Positions 1 to 12,498 of a stretch of 64,000 nucleotides of DNA are shown here, piece after piece. Position numbers and translations under genes: made by a program. The first letter of the stretch is position 1, and every line of letters starts with the position of its first letter. Below the pieces are notes generated by a model. That model saw only the letters and a program-made list of their open reading frames with translations, did not search any database and had not been told where the DNA came from. The stretch is from Protula sp. h YS-2021. Taxonomy: Eukaryota; Annelida; Polychaeta; Sabellida; Serpulidae. The stretch spans positions 9,210,103 to 9,274,102 of the forward strand of contig OX457034.1 of assembly GCA_949752745.1 (NCBI GenBank), given 5' to 3'.

Positions 1-134
1 ACCAGTGAATAAAACCAATACATATATTGTAAGAATTCGGTGGTTGTAACATTCTTGACATCAGATGTGTTGACATTTCATTGTAATGTTTGTGCAAAGA
101 ATATCATCAGGAAGGTTAATTCATTAAAAACAAT

Positions 135-240
135 TGCCATAAATCCCAAGGCCTCTCCCATCAAATTAACTATCATAAATTCCAATACAAGGCCCATAAG
201 ATTAATTATCAGAAATCCCAAGGCCACGCACATACCATGT
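135..240. repeat. 36-bp minisatellite, unit 1 copy
   Basis: About three degenerate copies of a roughly 36-bp unit containing cataaatcccaaggccacgc. The homologous array in unit 2 (18955-19165) has about six copies, so copy number changed after the duplication. Confidence 0.6.
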
Positions 241-480
241 CTTTGTTGCGAAACTGCACAGTGATCATTCAAACAAAAATAATATACTAACTTGGTTAAA
301 TGAAATAAAAGTGAAATAAACATTCATCACAGAATTGCAGATTCTGTTCGTCGGGCAAATCTCTGAGTCTCTTTGAGTTTTGTTACCTACGGTACTGTGA
401 CGTCATTAGGCTTTAGAATCCGGTACCAACTTATTCAAGGTGTTTGAGTCGTATTTTTGAGAAAGGATTTAAACTTAAAT

Positions 481-592
481 CAAAACATATATTAATATTA
501 ACATATATTATAATAATATATTAACATATATTAACATATATTAACATATATTAATATTAACATATATTATTTAAACATATATTAATCGGTGA
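481..592. repeat. AT-rich catatatta repeat
   Basis: Iterations of catatatta / atattaa in a low-complexity block. It is absent from the matching place in unit 2 (near 20330). Confidence 0.6.
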
Positions 593-831
593 GATGAATT
601 ATGAGAAGAACTATATGGCAAGGTAAACAAAGATTATTTCACAAACAACACACTTTTTGACACTAGAGGGAGTCCCAATAATTTTATTTTTTAAAGAAAA
701 TTGGTAAACTTGATTATTTTTCTATCCCTATTGTTTAAGGTTTAATCATTTTTTCAGATGTGAATAGGAGTATAGACTCTTGCATCGGCTTGTGCGATAC
801 CCCCTAGGATGACTTCATAGGCAGAGCGACA

Positions 832-1330
832 ACGCCACAGCCTACTGAGGAGGGGAGGATGGGTGGGGACGACTGAGGGCAGGACTTTTAGCGGGGATTT
901 CTGTGGTCGCAGTACTTCTCGTAGCCCTTGGAATTTTCTTGTTTTACCGTCATAGAAGAAAGCAGCTGCAAAAGCAGGTAGCTGTCCAGCAGCAGCAGCT
1001 ACAGTTGCAAAGGCAGAAACAGCAGCAGCAACCACAGGAACAAGAAAGCAGCGAGAAATACAAAAACAAGCACGATCGCAACAACGGCCAAACAACAACA
1101 ATGTCAACAACAACAAAAACAACAGCAACAAGAAAACAACCCTCAAAGACAACCAAATATGAGACGGGATCTGGGATTGATCATGTCCCCCAGCCAATTG
1201 GAATCTCAGAATACCACGAGAAATAGACCCATTCATTGCATCCACAGAGTTAAGACTGCCTCCTAGGCTACTTCCCACAATTTATAGCGTAGCACCTGAT
1301 GTACAGAAGCCATCTTACTAGGCGTACATG
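832..1330 (+). other. Possible transmembrane-receptor exon fragment
   Basis: The plus frame open from about 826 to 1226 reads a hydrophobic stretch (AGLLAGISVVAVLLVALGIF) followed by a basic stop-transfer segment (YRHRRKQ), then a Gln-rich and Thr-rich tail. This looks like the membrane span and start of the cytoplasmic tail of a type I receptor. A second frame (about 1160-1320) stays open to a stop after a Pro-rich tail, so one frameshift could join them. No convincing splice acceptor, start codon or ectodomain is visible, and unit 2 lacks the segment. It is probably a displaced or broken exon; the Gln run could also be chance simple repeat. The receptor family is not identified. Confidence 0.3.
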
Positions 1331-1504
1331 TCAAATCAATTTTTTATAGCATCCCTTCGGAGTAGCATCCCACTCTCGAGCAGATCTAGGGGTTTGATCG
1401 TCAAAGCAACAATGTTTCATATAAAAAAATCAAAACATTTTATTATTCTAGCGTTCTTTTTAGATTACATTTATTTGTCTGTGCTTGACTTATATATATA
1501 AACA

Positions 1505-2015
1505 TCCGATGTGGGGTGGTTCGATTTGCGGGATGATCTGATTCCCAGTGTAGTCCAAATCTGGGTTTGTCGTATTTGAGGGTGGTCCGATTTGTTGGGT
1601 GGTCTGATCTCCAGTGTGGTCCGATTTGCGGGGTGGTCCAATTTGTGGGGTAGTTCGATTTGTGGGTGGTATCATTTGCGGGATGGTCTGATCTCCGGTT
1701 TGGTCCTATGTGCGGGGTGGTCCGATTTGCGGGGTAGTCTGATTTGCGGGGTGGTCTGATTTGCTGGGAGGTCGGATTTACGGAGTGATCTGATTTTCGG
1801 GATAGTTTGATGTGGGTTGGTCTGATTTATTGGGTGGTCCGATTTCGGGTTGGTCTGATTTTTGTGGTGGTCCGATTTGTGGAGTGGTTCGATTTGCGGG
1901 TTGACCCTATTTCAGGGGTAGTCTGATTCCGTTTTCTGATTTGCGAGATGGTCCGATTTGCGGGGTGGTCTGATTTGCGGGATGATCCGATCTGCAGGGT
2001 GGTGCGATTCCAAGC
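1505..2015. repeat. 17-bp minisatellite (gtggtccgatttgcggg)
   Basis: About 30 variable copies of a 17-bp unit, gtggtccgatttgcggg. The array is present in unit 1 only. Two isolated copies of the same unit occur near 49069-49098. Confidence 0.85.
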
Positions 2016-4931
2016 TTCTGGTATTTAGACTGTGCAGATGACATTAACATTCAAAACAATGTTCTTAATGGGGGTGGAAGGTTGGGGCGCATTATGACAT
2101 TACTGAGTCAGGATATTGTGGGGAATTTATTAAGTCTCTATACCTCCCCCACTCTCCCACACCCTCTGCTCTACCACATCCTCACGCCCATAATTACGTG
2201 TGCGGTTCAAATAATAAACACGATGCATTTAGTATTTATCAGAACACCCTTGGTTTTTATATTCTTTTTTTTCTTTTCCTGAATAAGACGTGTTTTCTAA
2301 TCGAGAAAAGGGTGGGACTATTGGAACTGCTACAGAATCTCTTTCTTCCATTTCGTGAAAAAAATTACCGGAAGTAGAAATAAGTGACTTCGGAACTTTT
2401 GAGATGTACATTTTATTATTTTTTCCTTCACCTTTTTCCTTGCCTTGAATAAGTTACGTTTTTGATCACCAGGTGCCCAACAATAAAAATGTGCAATGAA
2501 AAATTTGTTGCCTTGGTTTTCAGTATTTCATCTTAATAACAATAATTATTTTTATCATTATCAACAATTTCTCCACTTCACTACAAAGTAAATGCAATAA
2601 ATATGTTTATCTTGTCATATTAAAATTATTTGTGTCAATTTATTCAATTATTTAATTATTCACTCATCGATGTAATTTTAGATAAATTTCGGCATTCTTC
2701 TCTCCGTTGCTTTAAGTGTCTTTTTATGTGATAATAGTATTTAATCGTCATTTCTACATTTAATTTTTTATTTATTGAACACTTATGGTTTTTTGGCATG
2801 TTTCTTTGCAAATAAAATCCTTCATACAGTGCCTTAGAGACACTAATTATACGACAGCGTTTCTGCGATTAAATACGTTTGTGGGGTGGAGGGGGGCGGG
2901 TCAGGTCGGGCGGATCTCTACACGACTCTGTGGTTGAGAACGGGCGGGAAGGGGGTTGTACGACTCTGTGATCGGTTGGTTTGTCTTATCAATCGTCTAT
3001 TATTCTAAAGGAGTCCAGCCGGATAGACCCATAACAATCTTTCTCAATTTTCCGTTTGGGTGAAAGGGAAAAAATTCCCTCTTGAGCCGTCCGAAGCAAA
3101 AGAATCATCTCCTCAATGCGCCTGAGATAACAGGACTGTATATGACAAAAACAAATTCTCTAAATAAAACTGATAAAAACATACAGCCAAATAAATATAA
3201 GTTATATCAGATAAAATATTTAACCACCTGTCCTACATTCGTTCTAAGCTATGACCTAGATTTCTCTATTCAATTATTTTGAAGTATGTGTTAAACCCAA
3301 ACATTATTCCATTACAAAGTCGTATGCTTTATCAGCGCGCCAAGATAAATAAATATTTCGTCTGTCTACCAGACTCGTGTCGTTTTTATATCAATAAAGA
3401 CAGCTTTCTTAAGACTGACGCGAGGTCGTCTAAACTTAGATATCATGTCTGCACAAAAAAGGTATCATACACAACAGACCGAATCGTGGTAGAGGTGGTC
3501 TGTTGGACAACACCACTGATGCTTGGTAGCCATATTAAAAGCCCATACTTTGCTGAGAAGGGCACTGTTTCTTAAGAAAGAAGCAAAACTGTGTTTACAA
3601 TGGAAATTTTACAGAAAAGTGCGATTTATGGATATTTAAGGCCCATTGCCAGGTCAGTATAACATCAAATGGTATTTTTACCCCTATAATGGAAATTTGT
3701 TTCTGCAAAAAGTGTAACCACGCTAAGAAATTCATTTCATATTTGACGTTCACCTGAAAGGCTTAACCATTCTTTCAAATTCATGTTATGGCTTTTTTGT
3801 TTAATATGCACCACTTTATTTATTCTTAGAGCAACGCCCTCTCCTCCTCCCTCTCCCTACGGAAAAAAGACCAAATGCGTTTTCAATGACAAACCATTTG
3901 AGTAGTCTGTAACATTTCTATTGACTGGTCAATATCTAATGTGCCAGTGACCGGACATTAAATTCCCAGTGAAAGTCGATCACCTAAACATGCCGGCATT
4001 AAGTTCTTCAACTAATATGACTGCAAACAGTAGCGAGGGTCATCCACAATGCAAATACGCAAAATTTTTGGACACTGACCCCTTCCCTCCGACCCACCAT
4101 ACGCTCGTAAACAAAAATCTCTTCATCCATAATGCAAATCTGCAAAGCTTTTAGATACTGACTCCTTCCCTCCGTCTCCATCCAAACAATAAAAAACAAA
4201 AACAAAAAAAGCATCCAAAGCGCAAACACGCGAAACATTTGGCCACCAGCCCTTCCTCCGATCCCTCCCCTCCCCTCAAAAACATGCCATAGACAACAGA
4301 CATATGCAAAATTTTGGGACTTCTGATCGTGTGCACACGCATTCATAACACCATCAAGGAATTTAAAATTAGTGCACACAGCCTTTCAACAATCCCATTA
4401 CATATATTGTAATTTTAAATTTCGTGACAGATTCGTGACTTAAGGGTTACCATAAGAGCAGTATAACCAACTAAGTTTCCAGTCGACCTCTCTTTAAATA
4501 TATTTAGAAATCTTCAAACTAAAAACGCCCGCAAAAGCAGTAAAAACCATACGCCTGGCAATATGTTAAATAAATTAAACTGAACAATTACTTCATGTTG
4601 TCTAGTTTACTGATGTATTATGGTCAGTTTCTTGTGATGCAGACTCTGTCCATCAGTCATCTTGAAATGCTTTCGTATGTGAGAACTGCTAATTTTACCT
4701 TGCCGTCTGTCCCATATCTAGAACAAGTAGACTTTTCCTCCACCTGCTGCCTTTCCATTTTTTACTGCTATATTTGTTGACATTGCCATGATGTTTACAT
4801 TTTGTTTACATATTATTTACATGTCATTTACATGTGATTTCAAAGCTCTGTAAACCAGTTATTAGCTAGGCCACTTATTATTTATTTTATTTACCTATTC
4901 ATTTTATGTATTTATTTGATTTATCTTACAA
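2016..4931. other. Non-coding upstream flank of P450-A
   Basis: No gene is supported. From about 2540 the sequence matches unit 2 (about 20535-23236). Short ORFs here do not keep their frame between the two copies, which argues against coding. The stretch at 2880-2970 is G-rich. The missing first coding exon of P450-A could lie in this flank, but no candidate stands out. Confidence 0.5.
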
Positions 4932-5624
4932 GCCCAGCAAACATTTCCACTTTGATCAAAGTTCTTTCAAACGTCGATCAAATCGCAACATTAAATCTGG
5001 TTGAAATTTGGTTGTGATTGGTCGTGCCGATAAATCAATGCCTCATCAAAGCCTTTGATACAACTTTGAATAGATGCTGGAAGAGCAAACATTGCTTAGG
5101 AGTTGCTTTTGGTTACACCTAAAATCCCACATCTTCCGTATACGGGTGAATAGGGGTTCTATAAATCTCGTTGAAATATCGATGTGGTGTGCATGTGACA
5201 GGTGCTTCGCAAATTGACCGAAATGAGGACGTAAAATACAGGGAACTACCGCAGCGCGCAAGTGTTTTCCTGTACACTTTTGAATTAACATTGATGAAAA
5301 TCGACTTCATATATATACTACATTGCTGGAGGAACCACGGATTGGGAGGTGGGGATGGGCGTGGGAGTTACTTTGGCGGTGGGGTGACCACGACATCTTA
5401 TATTTTGAGTCTAGATGGTGATTCTAAATTAATATTTTTCGACTTCTGTACAGCGTCGAGACACAGACTTTGTTTCGACTTCTACTGGTAACATATTAGC
5501 AATGTTAATTGGACGTCGGATAATCGACATCTATCCAACATCTGAAGGTAGACATTGTTTCGCTCCCATAATCAACTAAAATCCAACGTCGGGTGCGACG
5601 TCTATATTTGGCTGATGACTGGGC
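4932..5624. mobile_element. MITE-like element rich in acgtcg motifs, unit 1 copy
   Basis: It begins gcccagcaaacat and ends with an inverted gctgatgactgggc, giving short imperfect terminal inverted repeats. Inside are repeated aacgtcgat / cgacgtcta motifs. There is no transposase ORF. The same element sits at the same place in unit 2, so it was inserted before the duplication. The family is not identified. Confidence 0.4.
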
Positions 5625-6190
5625 GAGAATAGCATTCTCTGATAAGGATATAAAGGAGTAGAGTCGCTTTGCTGTTGACAGATGATATTTTACAGAAAAG
5701 TGCGCTTTCCAGAGGCTTAATATCCTATGGCAGGGTGTATATAGCAGACATTCGTATTTTTACGCTAATTATTGTTTTATTTTGTATGGATCACATAATT
5801 TGTATTGAGGGTTGAGGTTTTTTTTTTCAAAAGGTGCCTGGTGGGTAGTTATTAATGCCTTTTGCCCCAACATAACACAAAAGTTAACTACACAGTTAAC
5901 TGTACACCTAGAAACGAAAATCACTCCAACGATTCACGGTGGGCTTACTTTGCTTAAACAGGTTCAATTTATCTGTTTATTTTCGAACGTTGTGACTGTC
6001 AAGGACGCAGTTAACGAAATCAGTCTCAACTGTACAGTTTACCTTTGTGAATATTGCCGCGGACGATTAAGGTTTATTTTTAATCCTCAATTTCATTATC
6101 AGGAGGAAATAATAAAGATCTGAGGTCAGAGAAGTGTAATCCTTACCTCACGTATCTGTAGCTCGAATTTTTTCTTTGGCATTTTTGCAG
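5625..6190. other. Conserved flank before P450-A exon 2
   Basis: Non-coding sequence strongly similar to 23967-24522, ending in a splice acceptor (tttttgcag at 6182-6190). It is probably the 3' part of an intron between an unseen first exon and exon 2. Confidence 0.5.
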
Positions 6191-9100
6191 CTACCTGGCG
6201 GAACATAAATATGCAACACTAGGTGGCGTTGCCGCTCTTGGAATGGTTGCATTACATCAAATCAACAAGTCACGTGGCCTGCCACCCGGTCCTCGTGGCT
6301 GGCCAATCTTGGGGTCGTCAGGGCTACTAGCAGGCCCATTCAATGAACTGCTGACAAATTTGCACAAGAAGTATGGCGATGTTGTGTGCCTGTGGCTGGG
6401 CGGAAATAGGTAAAACTCCAGCAACAAATCCCTTCCCTTTCCACCCCCCTGCCCAAACTCCAGCAACAAATCCCTTCCCTTTCCATTCCCTAATGCCCCA
6501 ACTCCGGCAACAAATCCCTTCCCTTTCCATTCCCTCATGCCCCAACTCTGGCAACAAATCCCTTCCCTTTCCACTTCCCCCTACCCCAACTCCAGCAACA
6601 AATCCCTTCCCTTTCCTCTCCCCCCCTGCCACAACTCCAGCCACAAATCCTTTCCGTTTCCTCTCCCCCTGCCCCAACTCCAGCAACAAATCCCTTCCCT
6701 TTCCTCTCCCCCCTTGCCCCAACCCCAGCAACAAATCCCTTCCCTTTCCACCCCCACCCCCTCCCCCCTGCCCCAACACTTCACCCAACACCAGCTTCCT
6801 GTGCACTCAAAGTTTATTGTTCTTTTCTGGGTTATTTTCAGGGCTTTACTAATTTGGTTCTCAATATAAGAATGAGCAATGATGAATCAAAAATCATAAA
6901 TTTTTAAAATGAGAAATTAAAATACCGAACATGTTTAAGGAAATTGATATGTGATATTTTTGCCCAATTATTACTATATTTTTTGCAATTTTAATAATTT
7001 CCATCAGAGCATGGGGGCATACTAATGCATTCTGAAGACGGAGTTAGGTCACATAAAGTTTGTGTATTTGCAGATACTGGGTGATACTTAATGGTTACGA
7101 CACGATCAGGGAAGCTTATATGGACAGGGGCAGCGACTTTATGGACAGAAAAATTGGTCCTATTTGGGACTACATAGAGTTCAAGGACGGTAGGATTTTT
7201 AACCCTTTTTCTTTGCACTATTTTTGCTCAGAGCTGTTATTCTCCACTTTTGGCAGAATTCCCTTAAAATATTAAATAATCAGAAAAGAACAAGATTTTC
7301 TCGTTGCAGTTCGAGAAGGTCATTCCCGCTTTTCACCAGCAAACCAATCAAAAGTTAGGGGATAATCTCGTACTACGTCACCAAGTACACAAAGTCATCC
7401 TTTTTATGCTCCACAGGGCGGTATTTAAGCTCACCAAGGCTTGTTGTGAGCTGATAGGTGGGAGAAATAACTGTAAGAATGGAGAACGCGAATTGCAGTT
7501 CTACTCACAAAAAATCGTTTTATGAGACAGTTTTACTGTATAGCAGCTTGTAATTCGCTTATTCCCACTTTTAGATAGGACTTAAGGGGAGCCTGCTATT
7601 CTGACCTGTGCAAGAAAATTGCAAGTTACGATTTATTCGTAACAGCGTGTGTCTGAAAGTCACGGGAAAGAAGATGACTCTGATACAGTGGAAATAGTAA
7701 AGCACATTTTAATTTCCATTCAAAATCTTGAGGGCAGTGGAAACTCTCCCGATCCATGAAACATAATTGAGTTTTAAGTCCTTTGACCAATCACGGTACT
7801 AGCTGGTATGGTACTCGTGGGAGAAAGCCGATCACTACAGTCTTATGACCGATCACGGTACTAGTATGGCGCTCTTTGAAGGAAGACGGGTATATCCTTA
7901 GAACCTCTCGAGTACTAGATAAACTAAACACCTGGGACAAGGGTTTGTTAACATAACCACTACGTGTAAACATAATGATGCACTAAGTGCTTTCTTTGCT
8001 AAGCAAGCAAGAAAAGGACTCAACGTTGTTGCTGCTTGCGTTGAAACTGTCGTTGCCATTGCTGCTATAACTAGCTTGGATCTTGAGGTTGTGCTTGGCC
8101 TTGCACTTGGTTTCGGAAGGTGGCGCCTCCTGCAATAGAAGAGGGCCTAGAGAACACATTCCCATGTTTTCATTTTGTGACAACTCTTTAAGACATTACT
8201 TCTGATCAGTAAACTATGTTAAGTACTTCGGTAACTACACAGTACAGAGAACCCTACGGGGGTTAATAATATGACAGGCGTTGTGGGCATTGGCCCTCTT
8301 GTGCCTGGGCTTTCTCATCTGGCGCTCAGACGACCTTTTTGTAATTGGAGATCGTTAGCTATGACAGATCTCAAATCAGGCATGCGACTCATAGCGACTT
8401 GGAATTGAAAGGTATTGCTTTAACTTGACATAATAACACCAGACCTTTCCCTGCCTGTTCCAGCTCCACATACCTATGCCTTGACTAGCCTGTGATGGAC
8501 CGAAGTCGGATGGGTAAGAAATGCAGATCCTTTTCCTGAAGCACATAGAACGTCAACTTCCAGCAGCGATATTTCTAGAACGTCCACTTCAAGCAGCGAT
8601 ATTGCTAGAACGTCCTCTGGCCGAAAGAATGCAAAGATAGTTTTAGGTTAAGACAGGCAACTGTGGACTGAAGTGACTTAAAATAACTTCTAGGCGTAAT
8701 TTCTGTGTCCAGCTGATGACTGCCGCTCTTGTAGACCGGTGAAGAAAAGAAAAAAGACACACTATTTAGTCGTCACCGTATCGTGTATACTCATACTTAC
8801 AAAACATGAAATGTAACAAGTGCTAAGTCCTAAAACAGAGAAAGGTGAACAAAGGGTGGTTTCCTGGCTGACAAACCACGAGTGACTACGTTAGGACACC
8901 ATCTGTGTGAGCAGTTTGTCAATTTTAAACCAAAGTTCAACTGAAATATAAAATGTGTATACAATTAGCCCAATTTTGCAAGCTGCTATGCTGCGCATCA
9001 GTGACAAAATTATCAATACGTGGTTGCTGTTGATTAAGTACAAATTGTATCTGAATTTGACAATTATTTGTCATTTTCACTGACAGGTGTTTTTACCTCA

Positions 9101-12100
9101 CCATACAACGATAGCTACAAGGCCAATAGGAAATTTTGCACTCAGACCTTACGAGCTTCTGGCTTTGCCAAAGAAGGACTGGAGAAGAGACTAGCCGTTG
9201 AGTGGCAGGATTTGGCCAAGGCATTCGATGAGTGCTCGGAACATGGAATCGACCAAGAGACTCATTTCAAATGGGCGGCTACTAACATTATCTGTGGTGT
9301 GCTGTTTGACAGGGTACTCCCCCACGGAGATAAAGGTATCTGATTAATTGCTCCCCCCCCTACATCCGGGTTGGGTGGGGTGGGTAGAGGGCAGTGGGTT
9401 ATAAACCATTTTGAATAATGCCAAAAAGTAATTTTCTACATCACATAAAAAGGTTAAACAAGTTAAAATTTCAAAGTGTCCGAGAAAAATCAATTTTTAT
9501 TGTTTTTGTTAATTTTTTGTGTCCATAATAAACTGGTAGAAAATCAGTTTGAGCGTACGCCCTATAAACTGTGGTCTGCTTTATCCGTAATTGTGCGATT
9601 GTGAAGATTTAACTGTAAAATGAAAGAGCAATATTCTGAAGAAGGGGAAAACAGATTTTTCTCTTCCGAAAAAAAACGCAGACGTTTATCAGTGAGTGAA
9701 AAATTGTGACTTGTTCTTGAGATCAAAGATGGGTGAGTCTTAAATTGGTTGTTGTAAAACTCTAGTTTGTTTACTTTTTTGGCGGCCATTTTGGCGTCCT
9801 ACAAGTGTTTTTTCTCTCTTTGCAAGACCAAATATAAATTCAGTTTACTCCATTGCTATCTGGAATTTGTTTTTATTTGAACAATCTGGAGTATGTTTAA
9901 AGCCATCGCTTTAATGGAAAAGTTCTTGGAAAGGGTGACAAGCTTTCAATCTTGAGTTACAGCAGTTTAAATTTGGTCTTGCAAAGAGAGCAAAAAAATG
10001 CAGTTCACCAAAATGGCCGCCAAATAAGTAAACAATTTTCCCATGTGGGATACGTATGGGTTTTAATTGGGATTTGCATGGGAAGGTGGGAAAGGGGAAA
10101 ACCCATACTAATCCCGTGGAGAAAGGAGCCATTTCTGGGTGGGAAATGTCTGGGTTTTCCCACCCTGGGAAACCCCCTGTAAAATACAAATGAAATATGT
10201 ATGGGAATGCCCATGTAAATCCCAGTCCGGGGAAAACCCAGGTGGATCCCAACTGGGAAATGCATGGATTATGCGTGGGAATTCGGACCATGGATTTTAC
10301 CTCGATTTTTGTCTCATTCCCATGCAAATCCCTGCATGGGATTCACGTGGGAAGGCCAAAAATAACCCTGGGTTTTACATGGGTTTTACTTGGGTGTGCT
10401 TACCGGGATGTGTCAGACCTAACCACCGGAATTTCGTTTGGAAGATGTTAAACACAAAGTTCATTTGCAAGATGTTGAACAAAAAGTTATTTGAAATAAT
10501 CACGGTACATCCAACCGTGCCTCTGTGACGTCACTATCCAAATATGTATCTGATCAGCGTCACTCAAACGTTTATTATAGGCGTCACGTCTCTACATGTT
10601 GTCACAAAGACGTGATTCGGACTTTTATTTAATTTTTTCCGATGTCTAATCGACGTCGTAAGTTTATCGCTTTGTCTTATTTGTCTGCTTGTCACAGATT
10701 TGGATGAAATGGCCGATGCAATATGGGAATTTCTAGACTCAGTGATATCCGGAGAAGCTGTCCAGTTCCTTCCTGACTGGCTAATCAAAATTTCAAAACG
10801 CTGGTAAGATCCTTTAAAATACAAAAATTACTGTACTACTCTTATAACTACCTCCTATTATAACTATTTACTGTTACAACTACCCGGCATTATAAGCATT
10901 ATAACTACCCTCTGTTATAACTCTATCCTGTTATAAATACCCATTTTATAACTATCTGCTGCCATAACTTCCTAGTGTAATGACTACCTACTGTTATAAC
11001 TATTTATTATTGTAACCCTCTACTATTATAACTACCTACTGTTATGACTACCTGCTGCTATAACTACCTACTGTTATAACTACCTACTGTTTTAACTACC
11101 TTCTATTATAGCCACCTACTGTTATAACTACTTACTGTTATAAACACCACTGCCATAAATACGTACTGTTATAAGTACCTACTGTTATACCTACTGTTAT
11201 AACTACCTAACTTACGTAACTATGTCACTGTTAAAGCACATGCCTGTATTTTGTGTGCTACTGATAACCCCTGGAGTATGCACACATATACAACATTTCC
11301 TAAAATGTTTGCCAAGCCTCCCTTCCGCCCTCTCCTCCCATCGCCAGCCAGCCACACCGCTTCCAAGCCCCTATACAATAGAAGGTTGCTTATCTCAATA
11401 TATCCTCTCCTCTAACACACCCCTAGAGTAACTGTGTTTGAACTCTTCTATTGCAGGTCATTTGCGAAAGACTGCACAGAGCGATTGACGAAACTCGTCC
11501 AGGACATAGTACGAGAACATGAGAGTACGTATGACGAGAACCACATCCGGGACTTCGTAGATACCGGTCTCAAACAAGGCATGTTCCATTCGCAGGACCC
11601 GCGGCACACCGCACATGTCTGCATGGTCTTCTTACCGGACTCGGTCTTCACCACGACATCAACGATGATGTTTATTATCATGTATCTTATGCATTACCCT
11701 CAGTATCAACAGCGCATGCGCGAGGAGGTCAGTCAGGCGACGGAACAGGGCGCCAATGCGATCACCCTAAATCTGAGAGAGAAGATGCCATTTGCGGAAG
11801 CTTTTATCAATGAAGTGTTTCGAATTGTAACCCCAATTGCGACGAGCGTTCCTAACAGGCCACTTCAGACAACAACCTTACACGGCTACAAGATACCAAA
11901 GCACTTCGATATCATAGTGAATATTCACGGTGTCCACTACGATCCTGAAACGTATCCAGAACCGGAGAAATTTGACCCTGGTCACTTCTTGGAGAAGAAT
12001 GGTAAACTCAAAAGAGTGGACCAATTCCTTCCGTTTGGTATTGGTAAGTACCGAGACGATATTGAATTTATGTGTTATTGAAGTATTGGTGAGTACCGAG

Positions 12101-12451
12101 ACGATATTGAGCTTTAAGTGTTATTAAAATATTGGTGAGTACCGAATATTGAAGTATTCTTGAGTACCGAGACGATATCGAACTTTGTGTTTTGTGCTAT
12201 TAAAGTATTTGTAAGTTACGCGATGATTTCAAACATTTGGTGATATACAATGGGTTGGTTAAGCTTATAATACAACACTGCGCACGACCCAGCTGGCCTG
12301 ATTTATTTAGTTTTTTACTAAATTTGTAATACTTCAACCCCTTTTTATGCTTCTTTGTCATAATCGTATCTTTTTATACTTTGTTTTCATTTTTATGCTC
12401 TCTCTCTCTCTCTCTCATTCTCTATCTCCCTTCTTTTCCCTCCTCTCTTTG

Positions 12452-12498
<47 letters not shown>

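Noticed and set aside
3279..3575. 98-codon frame upstream of P450-A as a gene
   Set aside because: The copy in unit 2 (21429-21623) loses the frame through indels, and part of it is a dispersed repeat.
6257..6869. Long frames on both strands after P450-A exon 2
   Set aside because: The intronic minisatellite lacks stops in several frames; the exon 2 reading ends at a good donor at 6410.
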